Positions 41,931 through 50,371 are shown, counted from the first letter of the stretch. The stretch is DNA of 58,694 bases from Rhizobium croatiense (GCF_019793465.1 NZ_JAILYJ010000025.1:1-58694), one strand, 5' to 3'. Numbers and translations are program-made. The notes: generated by a model from the sequence alone, not told the origin.

Positions 41931-42464
41931 TCAGCTGACCCGCGCTGCCGCCCGGCGCCGTTCATTGATCGGCTGATAGGCAAGCTTCTGGTGATAGCTG
42001 CAATAGGGCGAATTGTCCGGGGACTCGCAGCCGCAGAAGTGGAAGTCGTCCTTGAGCGGATCGCCGACCGGCCATTTGCAGGTGCGTTCGGTCAGTTCCG
42101 TCAGGCCGAGGCGGCGGGAAATCGGGACGACCACATTGCCCTTCGGAACATATTCCATTTCCTCGACGGCATCGATCTCGATCTCTTCCTTCAGCATCGT
42201 TGCGCCCTGCTGGCGGGTCACGGTGCGGGTGGTGATCCGGGAGGCGTAGTTCGGCGCGCGCGGCGCCGATGTCTGGCGCTTCGGCGTGCGCGCCGCGGTG
42301 GCTGTGCCGCCGGCCTTGGCGCGGCCCGGCAGGCTCAGCCGGTGCACTTTGCCGATAACGGCGTTTCGGCTCACGCCGCCAAGTTGTGCCGCGATCTGGC
42401 TGGCGCTCAGCCCTTCGGACCACAGCTTCTTGAGTTTCTCGACCCGCTCGTCTGTCCAGTTCAT
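41931..42464 (-). CDS. gcrA: Cell-cycle transcriptional regulator GcrA
   Basis: A 177-residue alphaproteobacterial regulator that works with RNA polymerase sigma-70 and CcrM-methylated GANTC sites. The N-terminal helix-turn-helix is MNWTDERVEKLKKLWSEG followed by LSASQIAAQLGGVSRNAVIG. The centre is basic and Thr/Pro/Ala-rich. The C-terminal zinc-like part (TCKWPVGDP, FHFCGC, YCSYHQKLAY) contacts sigma-70 in Caulobacter. The ATG follows GGTGGAG. Its upstream region carries a dense set of GANTC sites. Confidence 0.94.
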   Translation of the reverse strand: MNWTDERVEKLKKLWSEGLSASQIAAQLGGVSRNAVIGKVHRLSLPGRAKAGGTATAARTPKRQTSAPRAPNYASRITTRTVTRQQGATMLKEEIEIDAVEEMEYVPKGNVVVPISRRLGLTELTERTCKWPVGDPLKDDFHFCGCESPDNSPYCSYHQKLAYQPINERRRAAARVS

Positions 42465-42610
42465 GCCCTGTCTCCACCTTTTGCGTTGGTGATGGCAGAA
42501 TCCCTCACCGTTGTCCCGGAAGCCTCCGAAACAAGAAACGCTTGATCAATTTTGGTGACTAGTTCCGCCGCATGCAGTCTAGTAATTGAACTTTAACCTA
42601 GTGTGAGGCT

Positions 42611-42647
42611 GACTCCGTGACAAGAGTCGCGGGAATCCGGATGAATC
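42611..42647. promoter_or_regulatory. Cluster of four GANTC (CcrM) sites
   Basis: GACTC (42611), GAGTC (42624), GAATC (42633) and GAATC (42643) fall within 37 bp, with further sites at 42498 and 42849 in the same gap. GANTC is the CcrM methylation target, and GcrA acts at methylated sites, so feedback or cell-cycle control of gcrA (and maybe argD) is likely. Confidence 0.65.
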
Positions 42648-42725
42648 GAATTCGTAGTTTTCCCCAACTTGCTGCCCCTGCGTGTCATTTCTGCAATAAT
42701 GCCTGTTGAAGGCTATAATGCCGCT

Positions 42726-42826
42726 GTACAAGCTTGCTGCATCCGCTAAGGGCGCAGTTTTGTTGACATTGCAGCGCGAAAAGGAAATAGTACCGATCGC
42801 CGCCGAAAGGCGGCATTTTTGATTTT
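42726..42826 (+). ncRNA. Candidate small RNA or argD leader ending in a terminator
   Basis: A perfect TATAAT at 42714-42719 would start a transcript near 42726. About 75 bases later GCCGCC-GAAA-GGCGGC (42799-42814) is followed by ATTTTTGATTTTT, an excellent intrinsic terminator. The -35 region is poor. A second promoter-like pair (TTGACA at 42763, AATAGT 17 bp on) would start at the hairpin itself and make it the 5' end of argD mRNA. Either a roughly 100-base RNA or an attenuated leader fits. Confidence 0.45.
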
Positions 42827-42887
42827 TCGGGCCTGGTTTTCTTAGCCGGAGTCCGTGTTTGACAACAATGATCGGGAGACCCGCGCC

Positions 42888-44087
42888 ATGGCCGAAGCCG
42901 CGCCGCTTTATGACACCTATTCTCGTGCCCCGCTGCGGTTCGAGCGAGGCGAGGGCGTATGGCTGATCACCGAAGGCGGCGAGCGTTATCTCGATTTCGG
43001 CGCCGGCGTCGCCGTCACCTCAGTCGGCCACGGCAATCCGCATGTGGTCGCCGCCTTGAAGGAGCAGGCCGACAAGGTCTGGCACCTCTCCAACATCTAT
43101 GAGATCCCCGGCCAGGAGCGCCTGGCCAAACGGCTGACGGATGCGACCTTTGCCGACAAGGTGTTCTTCACCAATTCCGGTGCCGAGGCGCTCGAATGCG
43201 CGATCAAGACGGCGCGCCGCTATCAGTTTTCCAAGGGCCACCCCGAGCGCTTCCATATCATCACTTTTGAAGGCGCCTTCCATGGGCGCACGCTTGCGAC
43301 GATCGCCGCCGGCGGCCAGGAGAAATATCTCGAAGGCTTCGGCCCCAAGACGCCAGGTTTCGATCAGGTGCCGTTCGGCGACATCGAAGCGGTGCGCGCT
43401 GCCATCACCGATGCCACGGCGGCAATCCTCATCGAACCGGTGCAGGGCGAGGGCGGCGTGCGTCCCGCCACGGCTGAGTTCATGAAGGCGTTGCGCCAGA
43501 TCTGCGACGAGAAAGGCCTGCTGCTGATCCTCGACGAGGTCCAGACCGGGGTTGGCCGCACCGGCAAGCTCTTCGCCCATGAATGGTCGGGCATCACGCC
43601 CGACATCATGGCTGTCGCCAAGGGCATCGGCGGCGGCTTCCCGCTCGGCGCCTGCCTTGCCACATCAGAGGCCGCCTCCGGCATGAAGGCCGGCACCCAT
43701 GGTTCGACCTATGGCGGCAATCCGCTGGCCATGGCCGTCGGCAGCGCCGTGCTCGATGTCATTCTCGCCGACGGCTTCCTGGAACATGTGCGCGACGTCG
43801 CGCTGGTCTTCCGTCAGGGGCTGGCCTCGCTGGAGGACCGTTATCCCGATGTGATCGAGGATGTGAGGGGCGAGGGCCTGCTGCTCGGCGTCAAGGCGGC
43901 CGTCCCCTCGGCCGAACTGCTGCAGGCGATCCGCGCCGCGCATCTGCTCGGCGTGCCGGCCGGCGACAACGTCATCCGCCTTCTTCCGCCGCTCGTCGTC
44001 ACCGCCGAGGAAGCCCGCGAGGGTCTCGCCCGCCTCGAGCGCGCCGCCGAGAGCATCCGCGCCTCCAAGGTCAAGAAGACGGCTTGA
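42888..44087 (+). CDS. argD: Acetylornithine aminotransferase
   Basis: A 399-residue PLP enzyme of arginine synthesis. Visible are LDFGAGVAVTSVGHGNP, FTNSGAEALECAIKTARRY, TFEGAFHGRTLATIAAGGQ, LIEPVQGEGGV, LILDEVQTGVGRTG and the PLP lysine, about Lys245, in VAKGIGGGFPLGA. The ATG at 42888 has GGGAG nine bases before it. A GTG at 42855 would add 11 residues and also has a nearby GGAG, so it cannot be excluded. It leads argD-argF-hslO, a common rhizobial order. Confidence 0.95.
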   Translation: MAEAAPLYDTYSRAPLRFERGEGVWLITEGGERYLDFGAGVAVTSVGHGNPHVVAALKEQADKVWHLSNIYEIPGQERLAKRLTDATFADKVFFTNSGAEALECAIKTARRYQFSKGHPERFHIITFEGAFHGRTLATIAAGGQEKYLEGFGPKTPGFDQVPFGDIEAVRAAITDATAAILIEPVQGEGGVRPATAEFMKALRQICDEKGLLLILDEVQTGVGRTGKLFAHEWSGITPDIMAVAKGIGGGFPLGACLATSEAASGMKAGTHGSTYGGNPLAMAVGSAVLDVILADGFLEHVRDVALVFRQGLASLEDRYPDVIEDVRGEGLLLGVKAAVPSAELLQAIRAAHLLGVPAGDNVIRLLPPLVVTAEEAREGLARLERAAESIRASKVKKTA

Positions 44088-44124
44088 AGGGATTGCCGCC
44101 TTCGGGCGCACGACAGGTAAGAAC

Positions 44125-45039
44125 ATGGCTCCTAAACACTTCCTCGATCTTTCGGCCGTCACATCGGCCGACCTCAGAACCATCATGAACGATGCGCTTT
44201 CCCGCAAGCAGGCCTTCAAGGCCGGCCAGGGCGACAAGCCGCTCGCCGGCAAGATGCTGGCGATGATCTTCGAGAAGCCGTCGACGCGCACCCGCGTCTC
44301 CTTCGACGTCGGCATGCGCCAGCTCGGCGGCGAAACGCTGTTTCTGTCCGGCACCGAAATGCAGCTCGGCCGCGCCGAGACGATCGGCGACACCGCCAAG
44401 GTGCTGTCGCGTTATGTCGATGCGATCATGATCCGCACCACCGAGCACTCGCGCCTGCTGGAGCTTGCCGAGCATGCGACCGTGCCTGTCATCAATGCGC
44501 TGACGGATGATACCCATCCCTGCCAGATCATGGCCGACATCATGACCTTCGAAGAGCATCGCGGCCCGATCAAGGGCAAGACCATCGCCTGGACCGGCGA
44601 CGGCAACAATGTGCTGCATTCGCTGGTCGAGGGGGCCGCGCGTTTCGGCTACCGCATGAACATGGCCGTACCCCTTGGTTCGGAGCCCAAGGATCACTAT
44701 CTGAACTGGGCCCGCAATGAGGGCGCCGAAATCATGCTCTGCCATGATGCCGACCGTGCGGTCGAAGGCGTCGATTGTGTGGTGACCGATACCTGGGTCT
44801 CCATGAATCAGGAACATCGGGCCCGGGGTCACAACGTCTTTCAGCCTTATCAGGTCAATGCGGCCTTGATGGCCAAGGCCGGCAGCGATGCATTGTTCAT
44901 GCATTGCCTGCCTGCCCATCGCGGCGAGGAAGTGACGGATGAGGTGATCGACGGCCCGCAATCCGTGGTCTTCGATGAAGCGGAAAACCGTCTTCACGCG
45001 CAGAAGTCGATTCTTGCTTGGTGCCTGGGCGCGATCTGA
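44125..45039 (+). CDS. argF: Ornithine carbamoyltransferase
   Basis: A 304-residue cytosolic enzyme making citrulline from ornithine and carbamoyl phosphate. The carbamoyl-phosphate site is STRTR (53-57) with HPCQ at 131-134; the ornithine site includes HCLPAHRG (260-267) with its mobile Cys, and DTWVSMNQE. It starts 37 bp after argD and is clearly in the same operon. Confidence 0.97.
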   Translation: MAPKHFLDLSAVTSADLRTIMNDALSRKQAFKAGQGDKPLAGKMLAMIFEKPSTRTRVSFDVGMRQLGGETLFLSGTEMQLGRAETIGDTAKVLSRYVDAIMIRTTEHSRLLELAEHATVPVINALTDDTHPCQIMADIMTFEEHRGPIKGKTIAWTGDGNNVLHSLVEGAARFGYRMNMAVPLGSEPKDHYLNWARNEGAEIMLCHDADRAVEGVDCVVTDTWVSMNQEHRARGHNVFQPYQVNAALMAKAGSDALFMHCLPAHRGEEVTDEVIDGPQSVVFDEAENRLHAQKSILAWCLGAI

Positions 45040-45128
45040 ACCATAATCGGACGCCGCGCGCGAACAACGCGCGGCCGCGCGAGCGAAGGGCACCCTTGCT
45101 CATCGCTTGAAAACTAGGAGTGAAAGCC

Positions 45129-46121
45129 ATGGCAGAAGCTGCAGCCGCCCTCGGCCAGTTCGATTTCGCCGGCGATGACCATGTCGTCCCTTTCCAGGTG
45201 GAGGGTCTGGATGTGCGCGGCCGCGCCGTCCAGCTCGGCCCGATGCTCGATGCGATCCTCGAGCGCCATCATTATCCCGCGCCCGTTGCCCGGCTGCTTG
45301 CCGAAGTCGTCGTGCTGACGGTGCTGCTCGGCACCTCGCTGAAGTTCGACGGCAAGTTCACCGTGCAGACCAAGGGCGATGGCCCGGTCGATCTTCTCGT
45401 CGCCGATTTCTCCACGCCGGAAAATGTCCGCGCCTATGCCCGTTTCGATCAGGCGCTGCTCAACAAGGCGGTTGAAGCGGGCGAAACCGAGCCGGAACAG
45501 CTGCTCGGCAAGGGTGTGCTCGCCTTTACCATAGACCAGGGCAAGTTCGCGCAGCCCTATCAGGGCATCGTCGCGCTCGACGGCACCTCGCTCGAGGAGA
45601 TCGCCGGTGTCTATTTCCGCCAGTCGGAGCAGATCCCGACGCGCGTGCGCCTGGCTGCGGCCGAGCTCTTCGATCGCGACGATGCCGGCAAGCCGCGCCA
45701 TCGCTGGCGGGCCGGCGGCCTCGTCGCCCAGTTCCTGCCCGAAGCGCCTGAGCGCATGCGCCACCCGGATCTCCACGGCGGCGACGGCGACAATGGCGAC
45801 CGCCCGCATGGCGAGGACGACGCCTGGGTCGAAGCCCGCTCGCTGGTCGAGACCATCGATGCCGACGAGCTGACCGACCCGCTTGTCGGCACCGAGCGGC
45901 TCCTGTTCCGCCTGTTCCACGAGCGCGGCGTGCGCGTCTACGAACCGCGCGCCGTCTTCGACCGCTGCAGCTGCTCGCGGGACAAGATCAAGGGCGTGCT
46001 GAAGGGCTTTTCGGCCGAGGAGATCGAGGAAAGCCAGGAAAACGGCGAGATCGCCGTCACCTGCGAGTTCTGCTCGACCACCTACCGCTTCGAGCCGACC
46101 GAGCTTCAGCCGGCTGAGTAG
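45129..46121 (+). CDS. hslO: Redox-regulated chaperone Hsp33
   Basis: A 330-residue cytosolic holdase activated by oxidation. The zinc-binding cysteines are Cys280 and Cys282 (RCSCSRDK) and Cys312 and Cys315 (CEFC). A His/Asp/Gly-rich insert (MRHPDLHGGDGDNGDRPHGE, about 215-235) is longer than in E. coli and is typical of rhizobia. The ATG at 45129 has AGGAG eight bases before it; a GTG nine bases earlier overlaps that site. It lies 89 bp after argF with GC-rich dyads between (GCGCGCG), so it may be partly independent. Confidence 0.94.
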   Translation: MAEAAAALGQFDFAGDDHVVPFQVEGLDVRGRAVQLGPMLDAILERHHYPAPVARLLAEVVVLTVLLGTSLKFDGKFTVQTKGDGPVDLLVADFSTPENVRAYARFDQALLNKAVEAGETEPEQLLGKGVLAFTIDQGKFAQPYQGIVALDGTSLEEIAGVYFRQSEQIPTRVRLAAAELFDRDDAGKPRHRWRAGGLVAQFLPEAPERMRHPDLHGGDGDNGDRPHGEDDAWVEARSLVETIDADELTDPLVGTERLLFRLFHERGVRVYEPRAVFDRCSCSRDKIKGVLKGFSAEEIEESQENGEIAVTCEFCSTTYRFEPTELQPAE

Positions 46122-46170
46122 GCTCGGTTGAGGACACGTCGAACAAATACAAAAGATTAGCGATGATCCA

Positions 46171-46203
46171 GCACAGTGACTCGACTTTCGGTAGTCACTG
46201 TGC
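46171..46203. other. Inverted repeat between hslO and the secreted-protein gene
   Basis: GCACAGTGACT and AGTCACTGTGC are perfect 11-bp arms around 11 bases. No T-run follows. It could end hslO transcripts weakly or be an operator for the next gene, which starts 38 bp on. Confidence 0.6.
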
Positions 46204-46241
46204 ACCTATTATCCAACTGGTTCTTTGGGGATGGGGCCTTC

Positions 46242-46829
46242 ATGCGCTTTTTGTATTTCGTACTCGCATTCATGGCTGCGATGCCACGAATTGGCTTGGC
46301 TGATGACGAGACAATCCAATGGAAAGAGGTCGGGGGCTGGAGCGTGGCTGTCGACCCGACTTTAGACAATGGCTGTTTTGTTCTGACTTCCTTTGATGAC
46401 GACACCATTTTTCGTCTTGGCTTCAATTTCCGAAAAAAGGACAACCCTCTTTACATTCTGCTCGGAAATCCAAACTGGAAATCCTTGGAGAAAGGTAAGC
46501 ATTATCCCATCGAACTCTCGTTCGACCAGTCTAAACGGACGGTTGATGCGAGAGGTCTGGATCTCGCTGGCCTCAAATCATTATGGATTGATTTCAAGGA
46601 TCCCGACTTGGTTGAGGCGTTCGCTGGTAAACTGAGTTTCCGCGCCAGCTTTAGAGGCAAGCAGATTGTTGCCCTCGGTCTGAAAGATTCCGCCCGGGCA
46701 GCGGATGAGTTGCTCGCCTGCCAAAAGGCGGTAAACGATGCGGTCGCAAAACAGCCGGCGCCGCCACAATCAACAGATCCGTTCGAAGCAAAGCCGGGCA
46801 CGCAGGCCTCGGATCCTTTTGACCTTTAG
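46242..46829 (+). CDS. Secreted protein of unknown function
   Basis: A 195-residue protein with a signal peptide (MRFLYFVLAFMAAMPRIGLA, cut before DDE). The mature part is beta-strand-like (WKEVGGWSVAVDPTLDNGCF, FRLGFNFRKKDNPLYILLGN) and ends in a Pro/Gln/Asp-rich tail with two DPF motifs. Two cysteines (NGCF and LLACQK) are far apart. Codon use is more AT-tolerant than the neighbours, so it may have been acquired. The ATG at 46242 gives the best leader; its ribosome site is weak. It is flanked by an inverted repeat and by the large palindromic element. No family was recognised. Confidence 0.75.
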   Translation: MRFLYFVLAFMAAMPRIGLADDETIQWKEVGGWSVAVDPTLDNGCFVLTSFDDDTIFRLGFNFRKKDNPLYILLGNPNWKSLEKGKHYPIELSFDQSKRTVDARGLDLAGLKSLWIDFKDPDLVEAFAGKLSFRASFRGKQIVALGLKDSARAADELLACQKAVNDAVAKQPAPPQSTDPFEAKPGTQASDPFDL

Positions 46830-46932
46830 CAGATTGATGACTGGGCAAGCCCGAGGATCCACGACCGCGGGTACGGCGTCCATGTCGGTACTGACTGGAA
46901 GGCTGCATCCGGCCGCAGCCGCCGCATCCACG

Positions 46933-47200
46933 CGCAGTGCTTGCCGCATGGGTCCTCGGGTCAAGCCCGAGGACGACGGAGAGTGGGAAGAAACGAGCGG
47001 CAAGAGGCGATACGTCTCGGAATTCCAGCAAAATGCGCAAGCGAATTTGCGTGAGAAGCACGTAAAGCAAACCCCACTTCCAACAAAACCGCTGCGCACT
47101 TTTGATGAAGTTGTTCCCGGCCTCTCGCCTCTTGCTGGTCGTTGTCCCCACGCTCCGTCGTCCCCGGGCTTGACCCGAGGACCCATGCGGCAAGCACGGC
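46933..47200 (+). repeat. Large palindromic intergenic element, copy 2
   Basis: Outer arms at 46933-46985 and 47146-47197 are about 50 bp and almost identical when one is reversed (each carries GCTTGCCGCATGGGTCCTCG and then GGTCAAGCCC). The inner part matches copy 1 at 12985-13228 in opposite orientation (CGGCAAGAGGCG, GGAATTCCAGCAAAATGCG). It contains no gene and could fold into one long hairpin. It separates the secreted-protein gene from convergent apaG. Confidence 0.82.
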
Positions 47201-47241
47201 GTTCGTGTTCGCACTGACGAAGCGACCGCGAACCTGCGCGC

Positions 47242-47634
47242 TCAATTCAGCACGCGCAGCAGCCCCGGTGAATCCAGCGAGAAGGCGGGGATGTCGACGT
47301 CGAACAGCTCGCCTTCGTCCGTTTCCATCTGGTAATGGCCGAACATCAGCCCGGAGGGCGTATCGAGCGGGCAGCCGGAGGAATATTCATAGGTGTCGCC
47401 GGGGCTGAGCCGCGGCTGTTCGCCGACGACGCCGGGGCCGGTCACCTCGTCCACCTGCCCGTTCTGGTCGGTGATGTTCCAGTAGCGGTTGATGAGGCGA
47501 ACGGCGACGCCGGAATTGTTGCTGATGACAATCCGGTAACCCCAGACATAGCGATCGTCTTCCGGATCGGATTGCTCCTCCAGATAGAATGGTTCGACGA
47601 CGACTTCGATATCTCTAGTCAGGGCGCGATACAT
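47242..47634 (-). CDS. apaG: ApaG protein
   Basis: A 130-residue single-domain protein with an immunoglobulin/fibronectin-like fold. Family blocks are PFYLEEQSDPEDDRYVWGYR, ISNNSGVAVRLINRYWNITD, VTGPGVVGEQPRLSPGDTYE and GLMFGHYQM. The start is the ATG at 47634 with AAGGTG upstream; a TTG six codons earlier is unlikely. Linked to cobalt/magnesium sensitivity in enterobacteria; the molecular role is unclear. It is followed by the convergent palindromic element and transcribed away from metZ's 3' end, 204 bp apart. Confidence 0.94.
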   Translation of the reverse strand: MYRALTRDIEVVVEPFYLEEQSDPEDDRYVWGYRIVISNNSGVAVRLINRYWNITDQNGQVDEVTGPGVVGEQPRLSPGDTYEYSSGCPLDTPSGLMFGHYQMETDEGELFDVDIPAFSLDSPGLLRVLN

Positions 47635-47838
47635 GCCTTGCACCTTAGTCAAGATATGTTACCCGTATCTTATAAGAAGGCCCTATCCGTCAACAAACGG
47701 AACGTTGATCGGCGATGAAACAGCCGTGATCGCATGGGTTTCGATCGTTAAGCCTAATTGTCGGTATTATTTTACTTGGCAGCGCCGGGGCGCCGTCCCC
47801 GCGGCCGAACCCGGAGGCTCGGCCGCCAATGCTGTCGA

Positions 47839-49023
47839 TCAGGCCGAGACCTTGGCAAGCGCCTTGGCGAAATCGTCGATCAAGTCGTCCGTATCCTCGA
47901 TGCCGGCCGAAAGACGAACGGTGCCCGGCGAGATGCCGAGTTCGGCGCGCGCCTCTTCCGTCAGGTTCTTGTGGGTCGTCGTCGCCGGATGGGTGATCAG
48001 GCTCTTGCTGTCGCCGAGATTGTTGGAGATCTTGATGATATCGAGCGCGTTCTGCAGCGCGAAGGCCGCCTCCTTGCCGCCCTTCAGCTCGAAGGCGACG
48101 AGGGTCGAGCCGCCGGTCATCTGCCTGGCGATGATGTCGGCCTGCGGATGGTCCTTGCGGCCGGGATAGATCACCTTGGCGACCTTGTTCTGCTCGGCCA
48201 GGAAATCGGCGATCTTCGCGGCATTCTGCGTCTGCTGACGCACGCGCAGCGGCAGCGTCTCGATGCCCTTCAAGAGCGTCCAGGCGTTGAACGGCGACAT
48301 GGCCGGGCCGGTATGGCGGAAATAGTCATGCAGGTTCTCGTCGATCCAGGCCTTGTCGGCGAGCACGACGCCACCCAGGCACCGGCCCTGGCCGTCGATA
48401 TGCTTGGTGGCGGAATAGACGACGATATGGGCGCCGAGTTCCAACGGCTTCTGGAAGAGTGGCGTGGCGAAGACGTTGTCGACCACGACCTTGGCGCCCA
48501 CCTGGTTGGCGAGCTTTGCCACACCGGCGATATCGACGATCTCGAGCGTCGGGTTGGTCGGGCTTTCCAGGAAGAACACCTTGGTGTTCGGCCGGATTGC
48601 CTCTTCCCAGTTCTTCAGGTCGCGGCCGTCGACCAGCGTGCATTCGATGCCGTATTTCGGCGCCAGCGTTTCCACCACCCAGCGGCAGGAGCCGAAGAGG
48701 GCGCGCGCGGCAACGATATGGTCGCCCGCCTTGACCTGGCAGAGGATCGCGGCACTGACGGCGGCCATGCCGGACGCGGTGGCGCGGGCGTCTTCGGCAC
48801 CTTCGAGCATGCACATGCGCTTTTCGAACATGTCGTTGGTCGGGCTGCCGTAGCGGGCGTAGATGTAGCCGTCGGTCTCGCCCTTGAACCGGGCTTCGGC
48901 CGCCTCGGACGTGTCATAGACGAAACCCTGCGTGAGATAGATTGCCTCGGACGTTTCGCCATATTGCGAACGCAGCGTGCCGCCATGGACGAGTTGGGTT
49001 GCCGGGCGCCAGGTCTTGCTCAT
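47839..49023 (-). CDS. metZ: O-succinylhomoserine sulfhydrylase
   Basis: A 394-residue PLP enzyme that makes homocysteine directly from O-succinylhomoserine and sulfide. Cys/Met-metabolism motifs are YGSPTNDMFEKRMCMLEGAE, ATASGMAAVSAAIL, FFLESPTNPTLEIVDIA and the PLP lysine, about residue 207, in VYSATKHIDGQGRCLGG. The ATG at 49023 follows AAGGTGATGGC; the longer frame above it runs through the riboswitch and is rejected. A SAM-II aptamer and terminator precede it, as in other alphaproteobacterial metZ genes. Confidence 0.95.
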   Translation of the reverse strand: MSKTWRPATQLVHGGTLRSQYGETSEAIYLTQGFVYDTSEAAEARFKGETDGYIYARYGSPTNDMFEKRMCMLEGAEDARATASGMAAVSAAILCQVKAGDHIVAARALFGSCRWVVETLAPKYGIECTLVDGRDLKNWEEAIRPNTKVFFLESPTNPTLEIVDIAGVAKLANQVGAKVVVDNVFATPLFQKPLELGAHIVVYSATKHIDGQGRCLGGVVLADKAWIDENLHDYFRHTGPAMSPFNAWTLLKGIETLPLRVRQQTQNAAKIADFLAEQNKVAKVIYPGRKDHPQADIIARQMTGGSTLVAFELKGGKEAAFALQNALDIIKISNNLGDSKSLITHPATTTHKNLTEEARAELGISPGTVRLSAGIEDTDDLIDDFAKALAKVSA

Positions 49024-49042
49024 GCCATCACCTTCACATAAC

Positions 49043-49085
49043 AAAAAAACCGGCCGCAAAAGCAGACCGGTTTCATAACCCGGTC
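49043..49085 (-). terminator. Riboswitch expression platform (two competing hairpins)
   Basis: Read leftward, GACCGG pairs with CCGGTC (49080-49085 with 49065-49070). The second arm, 49066-49070, can instead pair with CCGG at 49050-49053 to form a terminator stem followed by TTTTTTT (49043-49049). The two are mutually exclusive, so SAM binding could favour termination before metZ. Confidence 0.7.
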
Positions 49086-49139
49086 TTTTTAGCCACTTGT
49101 TTAACGTGGCTGCAAGCCGACCGGCCAAATCACCACGGG
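49083..49139 (-). promoter_or_regulatory. SAM-II riboswitch upstream of metZ
   Basis: Read leftward the aptamer shows the SAM-II blocks in order: GTGGTGATTTGGCC, GGTCGGCTTGCAGCCACG, TTAAAC, and GTGGCTAAAAAG. GTGG pairs with CCAC for the main stem, and the late GTGGCT closes the pseudoknot. It lies 60 bp before the metZ ATG. S-adenosylmethionine binding would lower metZ expression. Confidence 0.93.
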
Positions 49140-49218
49140 ATAATTCTGCAATACTGCTGTTAGCTGCTTGCGTCAATTCCCCGTATTTGGTTTTGTCGGC
49201 GCAAAAGATGGATGGGGC

Positions 49219-50313
49219 ATGATGGCTCGCGAAACTGGAATTCTGGCGGACCGCGCGATCGCAGCGCTGTTTGAAACGGGGCGTCTTAACTCCGAGCGGG
49301 AGCTGGACCGCGATCAGATCCAGCCGGCAAGTCTCGACCTGCGACTGGGGAGCAAGGCCTTTCGCGTGCGTGCCAGTTTCATGCCGGGGCCTTCGCATCT
49401 CGTGTCGGACAAGCTCGACCGGCTCAGCCTGCATGTGATCGATCTGTCCCAGGGCGCGGTGCTCGAAACCGGCTGCGTCTACATCGTGCCGCTGATGGAG
49501 AGCTTGGCACTGCCGGCCGATATGTCGGCCTCGGCCAATCCGAAAAGCTCGACCGGCAGGCTCGATATCTTCACCCGCGTCATCACCGATTACGCCCAGG
49601 AATTCGACAAGATCCCATCAGGCTATTCCGGTCCGCTCTATCTCGAAATCAGCCCGCGCACCTTCCCGATCGTCGTGCGCCGCGGCTCGCGCCTGTCGCA
49701 GATCCGCTTCCGCGTCGGCCAGTCCCTGCTCGGCGAGCCGGAACTGTTGAAGCTGCACGAAAGCGAGACGCTCGTCGCCAGCAAGCAGCCGAACGTGTCG
49801 GGCGGCGGCATCGCGCTGTCGATCGATCTCAGCGGCGACAAGGACGGCCTGATCGGCTATCGCGGCAAGCACCACACCGCCGTCGTCGATGTCGACGAGA
49901 AGGACCAGCACGACATCTTCGATTTCTGGGAGCCGCTCTATAGCCGCGGCCGCAACGAACTGATCCTCGATCCCGACGAGTTCTATATCCTCGTCTCGCG
50001 CGAGGCCGTGCATGTGCCGCCGGATTATGCCGCCGAGATGACCCCCTTCGATCCGCTGGTCGGCGAGTTCCGCGTCCACTACGCCGGCTTCTTCGATCCG
50101 GGCTTCGGCCATGCCCCGGCCGGCGGCCGCGGCAGCCGCGCCGTGCTCGAAGTGCGCAGCCACGAAGTGCCCTTCATCCTCGAGGACGGCCAGATCGTCG
50201 GCCGCCTCGTTTACGAACACATGCAGGAAAAGCCCGCCAGCCTCTACGGCTCCGGCCTCGGCTCCAACTACCAGGCCCAGGGCCTGAAACTCTCGAAACA
50301 CTTCCGCATCTGA
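49219..50313 (+). CDS. dcd: 2'-deoxycytidine 5'-triphosphate deaminase, double-length form
   Basis: A 364-residue nucleotide enzyme, about twice the E. coli Dcd length, as in many alphaproteobacteria. The first half has DQIQPASLDLRLGSKAFRVR, then SANPKSSTGRLDIFTRVITD with the trimer-interface Ser/Arg motif and YSGPLYLEISPRTFPIVVRR. The second half repeats the dUTPase-like fold (EFYILVSREAVHVPPDYAAE, DPLVGEFRVHYAGFFDPGFG, EVRSHEVPFILEDGQIVGRL). Start: adjacent ATGs at 49219 and 49222; both follow GGATGGGG. It supplies dUTP for dTMP synthesis. It is divergent from metZ and followed by tRNA-Gly. Confidence 0.92.
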   Translation: MMARETGILADRAIAALFETGRLNSERELDRDQIQPASLDLRLGSKAFRVRASFMPGPSHLVSDKLDRLSLHVIDLSQGAVLETGCVYIVPLMESLALPADMSASANPKSSTGRLDIFTRVITDYAQEFDKIPSGYSGPLYLEISPRTFPIVVRRGSRLSQIRFRVGQSLLGEPELLKLHESETLVASKQPNVSGGGIALSIDLSGDKDGLIGYRGKHHTAVVDVDEKDQHDIFDFWEPLYSRGRNELILDPDEFYILVSREAVHVPPDYAAEMTPFDPLVGEFRVHYAGFFDPGFGHAPAGGRGSRAVLEVRSHEVPFILEDGQIVGRLVYEHMQEKPASLYGSGLGSNYQAQGLKLSKHFRI

Positions 50314-50371
50314 GGCGCCGCGCCGACGCGACTTGACAGCGGCCCCCTTCTGTTGGAAATCTCAGCGCATC

